The translations under genes were made by a program, and so were the position numbers. Shown one piece after another: positions 1 through 13,400 of a stretch of DNA of 64,000 bases. Under the pieces are notes generated by a model that did not search any database, was not told the origin of the DNA, and saw nothing but the letters and a program-made list of their open reading frames with translations. Source of the stretch: Centroberyx gerrardi (Eukaryota; Chordata; Actinopteri; Beryciformes; Berycidae); assembly GCF_048128805.1 (NCBI RefSeq), contig NC_135998.1:21407156-21471155 (forward strand), given 5' to 3'. Position 1 is the stretch's first letter. Each line of letters begins with the position of its first letter.

Positions 1-668
1 AGAGGTAACTGATCACTGTTCAAATGAGTGATCAACTAAGGCTGTGGTCGTAAAGGGTTATAACAGTTAGTTGGTTACTCTTCCAAAGGACATTTTTCTT
101 TGAAACTGTGATTGTAATGTTGACTCATGTCAGCTGTCACCATTGATGCACATGGGCCGAGGTACACGTATTTTTGTCAGGGTTCAGCCAGCATGACTAG
201 TGATGCAGTCTATTTGTATGCCTGTAAGCATACAAATAGAAAGCAAGTTATCAATTCTTAGCATTAGTATTATTTTGTAGTCTGTTGACAGTGACAGCCA
301 AAACTCATCATTGCTAAGAGGAAGAGTGTGTATCCTGTTGACATCTTTTTTTCTGTTTATTGCTTGGTTTTGTTTTTGTTTGATGTTTTTCTTTTTGTTC
401 AAACAACAGTGTAGACAAATGACGGCAGTGTTTTTCTCTTGGGTGATACAGTATTTACCAGCTGTGTTACTTGGGCACAATCTACCAACTTAAGTTGGAA
501 TAAATGGTTAATTGTTATAAAGTTCTCACGCATCATCATTTTATTTTCATATGACTATTGTGAGAATCATATTCAGATGTGTGATACTTAGTACACAGTA
601 CATAGTTCATAGCCTGTGTACTCAATAAAATCTGTCATATAATCTTGTCTTTGTGGATGTTTGGACAG
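1..668. other. ptpn13 intron, no exon seen
   Basis: This stretch precedes the first recognisable ptpn13 exon. I see no open frame with splice sites that resembles PTPN13. It is AT-rich and most likely intronic. Confidence 0.6.
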
Positions 669-3600
669 GTGTCCTTCATCCCCCTTGACAGCTGAGCTGG
701 AGTCTCCCCCCCAGCCTATGGTGTCCTCCCTCTCTGCCCCAAGCCCAGATCCCCTGCCTCCCCCGCTGCCTGTGCCCTTAAACCTCACAATGTCCAGCAA
801 TGGACAGGACATAGATGAATTTGTCCCGGTAAGGACTGAGGACTCTTGGGATATAAACGTTTGCACTCTAACAACACTGTGTTACCAATTCTGACAGACT
901 CAAGAAAGGGTTCCACAAAATGTGGATCTGAATTTTAAGATGTATTCAGACCACCAGTACCATTCTTTGTAATGCCTGTCACTGTGATGCTTCTCCTTTG
1001 TTAGGATGTGGAGCTAAAGGTGTCCTTGGTGAAGTCAGACAAAGGCAGCCTGGGCTTCACCCTGACCAAAGGTAATGATCAGGGCTGTTACATCCATGAC
1101 ATCATCCAGGACCCAGCCAAAGGAGACGGCAGGCTCAGGCCCGGGGACCGAATGATCATGGTACTATTTCATCCCTACTCCCACTTCTTTTGTTCTTGAG
1201 CCTGACATTGTGGAATGTATCAAATTGTACAGTCCCTAATGCACAGGCCTCATTTTCCCTCAGCCTATGCTGTTTACCTAATGCATTAATCTATTTTTTT
1301 TACCTATTCTCTAAACCTTGTCTCAAAAACATTTGTTGTGATACAAATCTAGAATGAATGAGTAATTCTTCCTTTGTTCTCTACCTCTAGGTGAACAACA
1401 CCGATGTGTCCAATTTGGGCCACACTGAGGTGGTCAATCTAGTTCGCGCTGCCCCCCGGGTGGTTGACTTGGTGGTAGGAAGGGTCCTGGAGGCTCCCAA
1501 GCCCCCCATAGAAGCCCACCTGCTGCCTGACATCTGCTTCAAGGGCCACCAAGAACCACTGGGTAAGAAACATCCCTCATCAACAAGCATGAGCTTCCTT
1601 TCCATGTCGGAGAATCAGACATGGAGACTGTATGTCTGCTGTCTGTTGGTCCTGTGCGCTGCCCTGGTGCTGTCCCACAACTCTTTTCATATCTTTACAC
1701 ACACACATGTGCTTACAGGTGCTGGTTCCCACGCATGCACTCGCTCACACACACACAAACATCTTATATAAGTGTGATTTTTGCTTCTTTCACTTGTTGT
1801 GATTTTCTTGATTGTACCCATCATTTTGCTGTAAAGCATTTTGTGACAAAATAGTTTTGTTAAAAGTGCTTTAATAAATTTGGATTTTCTTATATACCAC
1901 AGTTGAATCTACACCAGACAAATATTCCTTTTGCTTTTGTTTCCACTGTAAATTAATTTTAAACAGGCAGTGCATCAAAGTATAGTCTTTCTCCAGTGAC
2001 TTGGGTGTCAACATGTTTTAGATGCAGTAACTACCAGTACAAAGCAGATGTGTTGTCCATTTGTTCCATAATTTTCTGAGATAGTGATCTGTAATAAAAC
2101 CCAGGATCCAGACACTGGCATGGGAAAAGGCTAGTGTGTTTATAGAAAGATGCATGTGAGAGTGTAAGGTTTCACTTCACAGGGACATGGTGTCACTTAG
2201 GAGAAACTGCCATACTCCCAGTTCATAGTTCTTTTTTATGTTTCACTTCAGCAAAGTGTTTGAGCTTGCCTGAGGAGGAGAAGGAGAAACATATGTCCAC
2301 CGACAGTTCTAGTGCCAGATCTCTAAACCAGTCCAGTTAAAGTAAAATCTAAAATATGTTTTACTACACTTTCTCTCTCCCCCCACCCTACCCAACCCAC
2401 AACCCCCATGCCCTCAGGCTTGGTGCTGGATGGCGGCAGCGACAGTGTGTACGGGGTGTTGTTTGTGAAAGACGTCCAGCCTGGTTCGTTGGCCTTTGAG
2501 GAGGGCAGCCTGAGACCGCTCGACCTGATCCACTACATCAACGGGGCTCCCACCCTGGACCTGACTCTCAGCGAGAGCACCAGGCTGCTGGAGCTCTCCC
2601 TGGAAGACCTCGCGCTCAAGGCCACAAGGTAGCCGGCACTAACAAAAAGGAAGGCATGTCTAGCCTCAGTGGAATTTTTGAGGCTTTGGTGCCATTTTTT
2701 TATCTCAATGACATCACAGAAGTTTGTTTTTGGCTCAAAATATCTGGAATAATTTCAAACTGTTACTAATACTTCGTTCGTCTCCGGCTCAAAGGGATGG
2801 AAAGCCGGTTTCCCCTGGACAGAAAAGTGTCTCCTTTCTCAACAATAACATCAGCCCTAAGGTTTCATCCAGCATGAATGGTATGTTTCAGATCTTAAAA
2901 GTACAGTATCAGCCATGAAAACTTTGATTACACCAAATATTTTGTCTGTAACTGTCCTGACACTGTTCTAGTGCTCAAATGTATGATGTGACCGCTTACT
3001 TTTTGTTGAAGGCTATCTTAAAGGGGGTGATCAAAGAGATACAGAGTGTCTGTCAACACTTTGTCCTTTAGAGGTAAGTGCAAAGAAAAAAAATGTTATT
3101 CAATTGTTGTCAAGGCACTATAGTTCTGACTCTTGCCCTCCTTGCTCTTGGTTGCTTGTAATGTTGGCGATCTTGAATTGAAGCTTGTTCTACTGTTGCA
3201 GTTGTTGTAAATCACTGTATATAAGAGTTTCATCCAAAAGCCTAAAATGTAAATGAAATACAGCTTCTCAAGTAATTGTCAATGACAGCTTTGTCATTCA
3301 TTGTAATGTTAATTCAAAGATGGATACATTTACTACATGTTACTAAATGAATATTCTTGTCTCTATGAAATTATGATTACCGTCACCTAAAGCTGGAGTA
3401 TTGCCATACAGCCCTTGATCTCTGACAGCCTTTATTCCTTAATAATTAAGGAATAAAGGCTGACAGAGATCAATTAAGGCTTAATTGACCCTCTTAATGG
3501 GCACTTACCACTACAATTGTCCACTTTGGTTTTGGATGGTGAATTTAATTAAACACCATGTTTTTGTGTGTTGGATATGCAGGAGGACATCATTAAGCTG

Positions 3601-6600
3601 GAGCTGGAGAAGCCTCCGTCAGGAGGTCTGGGGTTTTCAGTTATTGGAGGGGAGAGGGGGATCTTTGTCAAGTCTGTCACACCAGGGGGAGTCGCAGAGG
3701 CCTCAGGCAAGCTGCAAGTCGGAGACAGGCTGCTGAAAGTGAGTGGTGTTGCACATTTGCACTCTGGTCAGAATTTGAGGTCACTACATGGCCAAAAGTA
3801 TGCAGACATCCCTTCTAATCTCACTTTCACCTGAGAAGTTGGGTTTGTTTAGATCAGAAGTCCCGCCTTACACTTCTCACCGATCGCTAACGTCCTGCTT
3901 GGTTACTTCAAGCTGTTCAGCTGTGAAAGAGTGTTCATCTGCCTGAAAATAGTCTTTCACCAACACCGGAGGAATCCTTTAAGTGCTGGATGCTCTCAGA
4001 CAATGAAAAGGCTCTTTTAAGGGTCTTAACTGTGTCTTTCTGTCTTTTTCTCTCCAGGTGAATGAGGAACTAATGACAGGTGTGTCCCACACCAAAGCTG
4101 TCACCACCATCCGTAAAGCCAAAGGCCTAGTACATCTGTTAGTCTCCAGACCGCCAGATCAGAACCCGAACACATACCTGGCCTATCTCCCCATCAACTC
4201 TGACAAATGCAATGGCAACACAGGTACAGGCTGAGGCCCAAGACATGTAGGAACATTGTGCATTCAGACAGGTTTTGTCTGATGAAATTATTATTATTAA
4301 TTATTATGAAATTATGGATGCCTAACCCTATTTTATTTGAAATGAAAAATGAAAAATCTGAATAGTGATAGGTTTAGGTAATGTATGATTGATAAACTGA
4401 ACTTGAGTGACCTCTTGACAGGCACATATCTGACTTTTACTCTCTGCACAACCCACTCCTCTTGTTATTGTCAGATATGAGTGAGGACAGTGGAGTAAAG
4501 ACTAAGCTGTGTACTCCCCATGACGAGCTGAAGTCTGGCAGCCTCCCTCCCATACCACCAATAGGTATAATATATAGACTAACAAATGCACTGTAAAACA
4601 CGATAGTATGATGATGAACTATGATGATATATTGATGATAGTGTTGTGTAACCTTACCACTCAAATAAAATGCACCAAAAAAAAACCGTGTGCATTAATT
4701 TTGAGCTAAAGTAAAAAAAAGTTATAAATTTGTAAACCTTGATGAACTTAACCACCAATTTCCTATGTTCTATAGACTATGAAGTGGGCTCCTTAGAGCA
4801 AAAGCGAGAGACTGAGCAGAGCACAGAGCTGTCAGAGGACACAGACTGTGATGGCTCTTCTTTACCCGAAGACTCCCCCGAGGTACGAAGCTAACCCACC
4901 AGACCTCAGGCAACTTCTGTCTGATTATGTGAAAGGTGGACGTAATTCATACTTGAATCTATACTTACTGATTTTACGTGATTTTTAAATGTTTAAATCT
5001 TCCTGTGACAAATTAGAGTTCCCGGAAAGCGGGATGGAAAGAGGAGAGCGTTGACGATCCAATGAATGAAAAGTAAGAAGATTTTGTTTTTTTGTGGGTT
5101 TATACCTTTCTCATGACAAGGACTTTTGTTAATGTATTCACAACATCTGTTGACCGTTTATATTTGGTTGACAGCTATCTGCAGATGAGTGCTGGACAGC
5201 CAGAGGAAGATGAAATCACATGGGGTAGTGACGAGCTGCCTATTGAGAACATGAACTCCAAATTAAGAGAAGGTAAGACTGAATTTCTCAGTTGCATTTG
5301 TGCAGCACAACCACATTATTTTATCTAGGTGGTTTGTTTAGGGACTGTTATTATTTTCTTTTCTTTTTTTTCAATCTGGAGGTACATGGAGGTATTTGAA
5401 CGTGAAATCTGACCCTACCTCAAACAGAATATTTCTCCCTCAAAGCAAGTGATAATGATGTCCGTTCAATTCCCCCTCCCCCCAGATGGGCCTATCATCA
5501 CAGAGGACGAGCTGACCTCCTTGCCCCTTGTCAAGGTGGTGCCCGATGGCCAGTACACAGGACCCAAACTCAACACTGTGGTCCGCATGATGAGGGGCCT
5601 CTTGGAGCAGAAGGTCCCTCTGCAGGAATTTGAAGTAATCATCTCTAATTACAGTCAATCCACTCACCTTTTAAACTGGAATCTCTGTGAATTAATTGGT
5701 TAAATGTAATTTCAATTTATGGATGTGCGTTTTGCTCTCCGGCAGAATCTTCAGAATCTTCAGCCGCTGGACGACTGTTTGATAGGTCAGACGAAGGAGA
5801 ACAAAAAGAAGAATCGTTACAAGAATATCGTTCCCTGTAAGATACCTATAGAATCCCACTAATTTGTTGGCTCATGTTTGTATGTGAATTTTATCTGAGA
5901 GAAGGTTTTTTGCTAAGGCTGCATACTATTTTAAGTTTGGATACTGCACATATCCCCATTGACGTTGTTTGGGATTTGATATTTTAAGCTTTTTTCTATG
6001 CACTCATCTTTTCCAGTTGATACAACTCGAGTTGTCCTGGGCAAAGATGGGGGCTACATCAATGCCAACTTCATCAAGATGCCAGTGAAGGACGAGAACT
6101 TCTTGTACATCGCCTGCCAGGGACCCTTACCCACCACCCTGGGTGACTTTTGGCAGATGGTCTGGGAGCAGAAGTCTAATGTGATTGCCATGATGACCCA
6201 GGAGGTAGAGGGGGGGAAAGTGAAATGTCAGCGCTACTGGCCGGACACGCCAAGGACAGCAGAGATGGTAGATGACAGGTTACAGATCACACTGGTCAAA
6301 GATCAGTACCTGGACAACTTTGTCATCCGACTCATCGAGGTCAAAGATGTCCAGGTGAATTCATACGTTGATTTGATGCTCAGTTTCATATGATAACAGG
6401 GATTTTAACTCTGGTATACATTTTTATCGGGCACGTTAACATTACAGATTTCCCTCCCTTCAGACCAATGAAATCCAGCGTGTCACTCATCTGAACTACA
6501 CGGGATGGCCTGACCACGGAACGCCCTCTCAACCCGAGCAGCTGCTCACCTTCATTTCCTACATGAGGCATATTCACCGGTCGGGGCCCATAATCACACA

Positions 6601-7041
6601 CTGCAGTGCAGGCATTGGGCGCTCAGGAACCCTCATTTGTATAGACGTGGTTCTGGGTCTCATCAGTAAAGACGCTGATGTAAGTAGGACAAACTTTATC
6701 TTGTTTGTTGGTTTATTTTAGGAAACCTGAAAAAGTCAGCTGAATCATTCTGATTTCTGTTCAAAACGATACTGTACTATTAAACCGTTTGTCTGTAGTT
6801 TGATATTTCAGATGTCGTGAGGAACATGAGGCTTCAGAGACAGGGGATGGTCCAAACAGAGGTGATTTTCAACATTTGCTTTTTCATATTAAGTAACATA
6901 AGTCATAATGAACTGTTTTGACAGTGGGCTGACACATTTTTCCCTTTTTTTTTTTTTCCCCAGGAGCAATATATTTTCTGCTATCAAGTGATCCTATATG
7001 TCCTCAGATGTCTTCAAGCGGAGGAAAAAATCTCAGGATAG
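669..7041 (+). CDS. ptpn13: Tyrosine-protein phosphatase non-receptor type 13, C-terminal part
   Basis: PTPN13 (PTP-BL/FAP-1) is a large submembranous scaffold phosphatase with KIND, FERM, PDZ and PTP domains; only the 3' part (817 codons) is in the window. Exons: 669-828, 1005-1160, 1391-1562, 2418-2628, 2795-2880, 3012-3073, 3583-3738, 4058-4223, 4475-4564, 4776-4882, 5017-5072, 5175-5272, 5486-5634, 5746-5836, 6017-6354, 6464-6679, 6799-6861, 6964-7041 (TAG). All phases join. In local residue numbers, PDZ4 is about 54-140, PDZ5 about 145-235, a further PDZ about 283-368, and PTP about 560-812. The catalytic signature HCSAGIGRSG (Cys codon 6602-6604), the WPD loop (WPDHGTP) and the Q-loop (QTEEQYIF) are intact, so the enzyme should be active. 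The acidic linker DTDCDGS...DEITWG and the C-terminal LQAEE match mammalian PTPN13 as I remember it, which separates it from FRMPD2, which has no phosphatase. The 5' exons lie outside the window. Confidence 0.95.
1829..1890 (+). repeat. L2-type LINE 3' tail remnant in a ptpn13 intron
   Basis: The stretch reads gtaaagcattttgtgac, then about ten bases later aaaagtgctttaataaat. This is the typical 3' end of fish L2-like non-LTR elements. The same pattern ends the larger LINE near 26740-26790. No coding part remains. Confidence 0.55.
3121..3260 (+). repeat. Non-LTR/SINE 3'-end relic
   Basis: The motif ggttgcttgtaatgttggcg is followed by a gtaaatcactgtatataaga segment and then aaatgtaaatg. This resembles the common fish retroelement tail that normally reads like gtaaatcgctctggataaga. 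A second, less complete relative is at 51118-51215. Confidence 0.45.
3415..3473. repeat. Near-perfect palindrome in a ptpn13 intron
   Basis: Arms at 3415-3441 and 3447-3473 (left arm ttgatctctgacagccttta...) are reverse complements with one mismatch, separated by five bases. It lies about 110 bp upstream of the exon for the additional PDZ domain. Confidence 0.85.
3583..4180 (+). other. Additional PDZ domain encoded between PDZ5 and PTP of ptpn13
   Basis: Two exons (3583-3738 and 4058-4223) encode a canonical class PDZ fold. It begins DIIKLELEKPPSGGLGFSV, has the carboxylate-binding loop GLGF, continues VTPGGVAEASGKLQVGDRLL and then VNEELMTGVSHTKAVTTIRK. Both exons join in phase with the flanking linker, so it is a built-in part of the protein. 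Mammalian PTPN13 has five PDZ domains, and as I remember it the sequence between PDZ5 and PTP is unstructured linker. Confidence 0.85.
3780..3812. repeat. Probable DNA-transposon terminus remnant
   Basis: The string tacatggccaaaagtatgca matches, from memory, the terminal inverted repeat common in fish Tc1/hAT-type elements (tatggccaaaagtatgtgga). I could not find the opposite end, so this is a fragment at best. Confidence 0.35.
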
Positions 7042-7640
7042 TAGAAGCCACATATCCCGCTCATGTAGAGGCTGGGTGCCTGTTTCATGAGAGCAAAACA
7101 AACAATATGGAGGACAGTTGACACAGGCAGATATTGCCAAATTACAGTGCAAAGTTCTTAAAATGCCTTAAAACATTCAATTTCACGAGAGTAAATCCTT
7201 TAAAGAGGTCTATATTTTTATGTTTTCTTTTAGAGTTCTCTCTTCCTTGGCTGCTACTCCCTCTCAATGCATTCATGAGAACTGTTGATTGTATGTCTTA
7301 TCGTCACCTACAAGAGAACATGTTTTTTTTTTGTTTTGTTTTTTTTCCAGATTCTTGGATATTCTAAAATAATTATGAAAGTGATAAATGAATTCATATT
7401 TTATGTGGAACAAAATTGTACTTGTGTATTTTGAATCCTATTTTGATGCTGGAACTTGCCTTGACAGAATACTATGACAGTATTTGCTTTGTAAATCTAT
7501 TATATACAGTAATAATTGCTGACTGCCTGAGGTAATTGATGAAATTAAAAGTGTACATATTCATCTCCTGAAAATTAAACTGGATAAGTTTTAAATGTTA
7601 TATAGAGGAATGTTTCCATTTTTAAATAAGAATCAAACAT
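7042..7640 (+). other. ptpn13 3' UTR
   Basis: AT-rich sequence after the stop codon. There is no canonical AATAAA nearby. ATTAAA variants at 7544-7549 and 7574-7579 are the best polyadenylation signal candidates. Confidence 0.5.
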
Positions 7641-9400
7641 TCCCATGTGTCTGTGTTATTTCAATGCACATCATTTTTTACACTTGCACTTGAAACATAC
7701 ACACATACACTTGAAAATAGCATTCACTGCTTTCATGCTGTAGTAGCCTATGCTGTAGGGGTAAGTTATACCAGGTTGTTTTCGAACCGCAGTCCAAAAC
7801 AGTTTTTTCCAAGTCTATTGACTATCAAAAAGTCTTACAAGAATGAACGAGTGATGATGAAGGAAGATTATGAAGGAGGTATAGCATACGTATATAGCTG
7901 TGTAAGGTTGGACATAATTTAGAAATTTTCAGAACTGATACCACTATCTGTAACTCAGATTTGATACCAGTATTGAATGATACTTGCTGGGGCCAAAATC
8001 ATTTGAGCATTTCTCCTCCAAAACGTCTGCTATAATCTGCTTCTGCAAATGAACACATAATATTTCCTTACACAATCATGTAATCCCAGGCAATTGCAGT
8101 CTCTAAAATGATTTGGCTAATATGCTGATGATTGTATTTGACAAAGTATATAATGAATCAAACTGTTGATTAGGTGCACTGAGATGGAAATCCCTATTAC
8201 TTGTTGGTCTCAATATGCATTGTAGAGTCACCTATAATCAGTCAATAAACAATCTTGCCTGTCTTATCATATATGGTGGAACCAACATGTGGCAAGGAAA
8301 GCCAGGTATATCCTTTGAAATTTGTGTGCTGTGTATCCACTACCAGTTTACAAGGAGTTGTGGTGAAGGCTTACATCAGGCCATAAATGCAGCTTCATAA
8401 GGAGCTGTACAGAGCAGCCAGTAGCTTTTCTTAAGGACATCAGTCCACATAGTGAGGTCTATTGTTTGCTGATCCAGCTCTATTTCTGAATTTCTGAGCA
8501 GGCTGTTTCAAGCTAGGAGTGTCAGTATTAGCTTCTGATTGTTGGTACAGTTCAGTTTCTGACGTGCTCAGTGGGCAGTGATGACACACTCCTTTCCCTT
8601 TAACATCCAAACCAGGATTCTACATAACGGACAGGTACATCAGATGTGTATTGGTAAATGCTGTGCTACAGATAGTTTTATACCTGCACTTTAAATGAGT
8701 ATACAGTCAATGAAGTGTTAACATGAATTTAGATTAGAATGTAACAGAAACAGGAGAGTTCCACACACTGCAGCAGAGAGATGAGTTGTGCTACACCTGT
8801 ATCACCACACTGTGGTGCCAAAATTCATGATTGTATTCATTATTATATCACTGTAAGCAAACACCCACTGGTGACGGCCACCAATATATAGGCCTACAGT
8901 TTGTCATGGTAGATTTCACCAGATGGAATAAGACTTTCCACTGAGGCCAGGTAGTCTTCGAATAATAAACTCACTTTTCTCTCCTGTCACGTGTTAAATG
9001 ACACTTAAATGTGTCTCAAACACAGAGAAAAAATACACTTTTATACAAAGACCTCATTACATGATCAGATTAAACATGTACAACTTTAATCCAACAAACA
9101 CATACAGAACAATTTGATCAATAATACATAGACGATTAATTAGTACTCTGAGAAATGATCCAGGTGCGCTGTCCTCTGACAGTGAGATTCAGGCCATATG
9201 AGGCATATCAGTGAAACACTGTGTACTTAAATTTGGACCAGCACCAGGTACTTTGTTGTCCACTGTTAATATAGAACCTCCTTGGATGGGGCTACATGTG
9301 GGCAAAACGTGACACAACCTTTGTAAACAGGAAGCTGTAGTCATCCAAGGTCCTCCTGCCCAACTTTGTTCCCGCGGCAACACTTCCTCAGACAAACTGT
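7641..9400. other. Intergenic, nothing recognised
   Basis: Short open frames here have no family resemblance, no exon-like splice context and no repeat signature I can name. Confidence 0.5.
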
Positions 9401-9971
9401 TCCACTTTATGTCGACGACACAGAAGCAGGAACAGTAACAACTACTACAGCTAGATAATGTTAAGTAAAAAGCAGGCAGACCTGTATCCCATCAGCTATG
9501 TGATGGATAACGTAACGTTAATAGTCTTACCTGATGAATACTAGCTCTAGTGCGGACTGGAAGTGACTGGCGGCGGACACATTTGACTGGGGGACATATA
9601 CAGCTAGGTGTTTTCGATTTGCTGTTATTATTATAAAAAAATGTTTTAACAAGAAACACACTGTTTAATATTGACTGACCACCGTGTAGATATGGAGTTC
9701 TACCTGCGCATTCCTGACATGGAGCTGGGATTGAGCTACATGCTAGCGTTACGGCTGTCAGACTGGATGCTTCTTCGTGTTTCCATTGAAAAGTGCTAGC
9801 ATCGATGCTAACCAGTGGTAGCCCATGGCTCTGTAGCTACGTGCTAGTGAGCTTTGCCGGACGTGACGTTTAAACTTCCCCAGTTTACATGGAAGCCTAC
9901 ATACTTGCCACGCTTTCCTTGTGAAAAGTATTATTCATAGCGATTTTACATTATACACATATTTGTAAATC
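9401..9971 (+). promoter_or_regulatory. Putative sdad1 promoter and 5' UTR
   Basis: This stretch lies directly upstream of the sdad1 start codon and has more CpG dinucleotides than the sequence around it (for example near 9395-9420 and 9545-9590). I see no clear TATA box, which would fit a housekeeping promoter. The position is inferred from the gene start only. Confidence 0.35.
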
Positions 9972-10368
9972 ATGTCTGGGCGACATAACAACAAATTGCC
10001 AAACAATTTACCACAATTGCAGAATCTTATAAAAAGAGACCCACAGTCCTACGTGGAAGAGGTAAGTGTATACTAGCTAACTACAGTGCTAACGTTATTA
10101 GCCACTAGACCTGTTGGTGTTTGTGACTGAAGCAGTTTTTGAGCATACAAGTTCTGTCAATATACTGCATTAATGCGACAACGTTGGCCGTCTTTGTGTC
10201 TGACATCTTCCACAGTTTCAGCAACAGTACCGACACTACCAGTCCAATGTACAGATCTTCAAATTGCAGCCGGACAAGCCTAACAAGGAGCTGGCAGATC
10301 TTGTCATGTTCCTTGCTCAGGTATGTTTGTTGTGCATGTGTCTTGTGAGCCTGTGTAATGTTAATAAA

Positions 10369-10435
<67 letters not shown>

Positions 10436-13400
10436 TCTCTCTCCCTCTCTCTCCCTCTGGTAATATCAATAATGTGGCTGTAGAGACTGTAGTTGAAGCT
10501 CTTCTTGTCCCCCAGGTTGGACACTGCTATGTGCAGCACCTATCCACCTTTCCTCAAGAGCTGACTGAGTTACTACTGACTCATCACACAGTCCTAGAGC
10601 CAGACTTACGAATGGTGAGAATATGCAGGACTCAACAATACAGTAACTTCTAGCTACATGAGGATGTAAATTACTTGTCTCTCTACTTTTGCGATGTTTA
10701 TGTATGTTTCCATTTCTCTGCCAGACCTTCTGCAAATCACTGATTCTTCTGAGGAACAAAGACCTGATCAACCCTTCTGGCCTCCTGGAGCTCTTCTTTG
10801 AGCTGCTGCGATGTCACGACAAACTCCTTAGAAAGGTGATGTATCTACAATAGATACGTTTTCTATTTTTTTCCACATATAATCATGGGCTAGTATTACA
10901 TTTTCGCCATTACAATCATAGGCTGGTCTCACATTTTCATGGTACGATTATCTTGGACAAAAAGTAGTGCTGGAACATAGTTACCTCATCACATTTTCCA
11001 TTGTAGAAATAATAAGTATTATTAGACATAGATTTTCAGGGGACGTTAAGTAATCTGTGAGTTCTGTCAATCTTTGTCAGCAACCAGTAGAAATTGCAAC
11101 AACATTGACAGGTCTTTAGCAGAGCCTGCACTGCTCTTGCCCTGTGAGTGATGGTAGCCTGTAGTTGACACAAACAATAAAGACACATTTTCACAATGGA
11201 GGCGAGTCAGCTAGCTCATTAGAGCAGAGATCCAACAGGAATGTCTAGAGACAAGGTAAATGTCTTGAAATTCCAGTTGGTAGTTGGCAGTTTTTGTTTC
11301 CGTAACAGAATACAGTCACCGAAGTGAGTTTTGAAAGCCAGAAATCTCAGCATCTGGCAAAGTAATCAGTAATCGTTGAGTCATTGGTATTGATCAACGA
11401 CCCAGTCAATCCCCTGCAGATGTATTATGGTCATTTTGTGCTATGGTGCAGTAAAAATCTTACTTATTACACCTATAATGTTCTATTTAAATCTTCACAC
11501 ATTTGTATTTTGATCATTACCGATTGGCTTCTGTTGTGGTCGGTCTTTCACTCTCACCAATGAGCTTGCTTTTCTGGCCTTGTTTTATCTGTCTAATAAT
11601 AAGTTAATAAGCTCTTCATATGCTCATAAGCTCTTCATTCTATTATTTGTTCAATTTGTCATTTATTTTATTCTTTCTCTGTCCCCCTTATTTCATTGTC
11701 CCCCTTTCCCCTTTCTGACTCAAACAATTCCTCTCTCTCTCCACAGACGCTGTACACACACATTGTAGCAGATATCAAAAACATCAATGCTAAACACAAA
11801 AACAACAAGGTCAACACAGTAAGTACTCAGACACACACCTTCGTTTTCAAGTGGAGTGTGTATATTACATGCCTTATGTACTTCACGTTTGACCCTGTAT
11901 GATGGTGTGTGAATACTGGAGCTTCACATGATCTCCACCCACCGTCTGTTTTGTACTGGTGTGTGTTTCAGACGTTACAGAATTTCATGTACACCATGCT
12001 GAGAGACAGTAATCCCATAGCAGCAAAGATCTCCCTAGATGTGATGGTGGAGCTGTACAAAAGGAACGTATGGTGAGTAAAATGAACAGTGTAGATGTCT
12101 TATTTTACAAGAACACATATTTACATGTCATTGCCTTGACTTGATTGTCTTTTGTTTGTGTTGCAGGAATGATGCCAAAACGGTTAACGTCATTACAACA
12201 GCGTGCTTCTCCAAGGTGACAAAGGTACGTTTTTTTATGTTTGAAGTCGGTCCTTCCCTTATTCTACTGAACAAGTGGACAAACTCTCACCTGCCTCTTT
12301 CCCTATGCAGATCCTTGTAGCAGGTCTCAAATTCTTCCTGGGCAAAGATGAGGATGAGAAGAACGAGAGTGGTTCAGAGTCAGAGGCAAGTACCACATAA
12401 AATGGTTAGAGGAACAATACATTGATCAGAGACTGAATTCTTCAGTCGGAGGTATAATGCATAATGTATGTGTAACACATGAGTAACCGAATGTAGTTTA
12501 GATTTATGCCATGCATGTTTTGTTAATGAATCAGTCTTGTTTCATCTCCAGGAGGAGGGACCATCAGCTAGAGACCTGATGGTGAGATACTCTACTGGCA
12601 AGAAGACCTCCAAGAACAAGAAGAAGCTGGAGAAGGCCATGAAAGTCCTCAAGGTACCACTGTTATACAGCCTATACCACAGAGCCATGATTCATATCCT
12701 GTTGTTACCCGTATTCTCAGATGAGATGAGCTAATTTTATTTATACACTCTGTGCAGAAACACAAGAAGAAGAAGAAAGCAGAAGTGTTCAACTTCTCTG
12801 CAATTCACCTAATTCATGATCCTCAAGGTAGGCTCACCGATCCTCACCACAGCACCAGACCAACTGCAGCACACAAGATTGTCCAACGCCATTGGGACCA
12901 ACATAGACCCGTTATAGTTAACCTCAGAATGTTTCTTTGTATCAAGATTTCTCAGAGAAACTCTTGAAGCAGTTGGAAGATTCTAAAGAGCGCTTTGAGG
13001 TGAAGATTATGATGATGGAGCTCATATCCAGACTGGTGGGAATTCATGAGGTGAGTTACGACGCTCTAATCAGGATACAGCTTTTAATTTTTATAAACTG
13101 GTCAAACAGCTGATTGGCGAACTCTCAAAAACAGCTTATTGAGAAAAGCTTAACAGATAAAGAACAGTACAGTTGGTAACTTCTAATAAAACATAATTTC
13201 ATTCAGCCTGCATAGCCAAAGCTTCTCTTTTAAAAAGTAGGTGCTGCCTAAAAACTGAATGGAATGGATTTTACCAACTGGGTCATTACTGCTGTCATCA
13301 TTAGGATAGCAGCTGAATTCTAACAAAATTTTATTTGTCAACAGTAATAGTGGTCAATAACCACATCTGATCAGTTCTCAATATGCTTGAGCTATGAAAT

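Noticed and set aside
10105-10539. Minus-strand 144-codon open frame with an Arg-Glu repeat
   Set aside because: It is the reverse reading of the (CT)n microsatellite in sdad1 intron 2 and overlaps real exons; it has no family resemblance.
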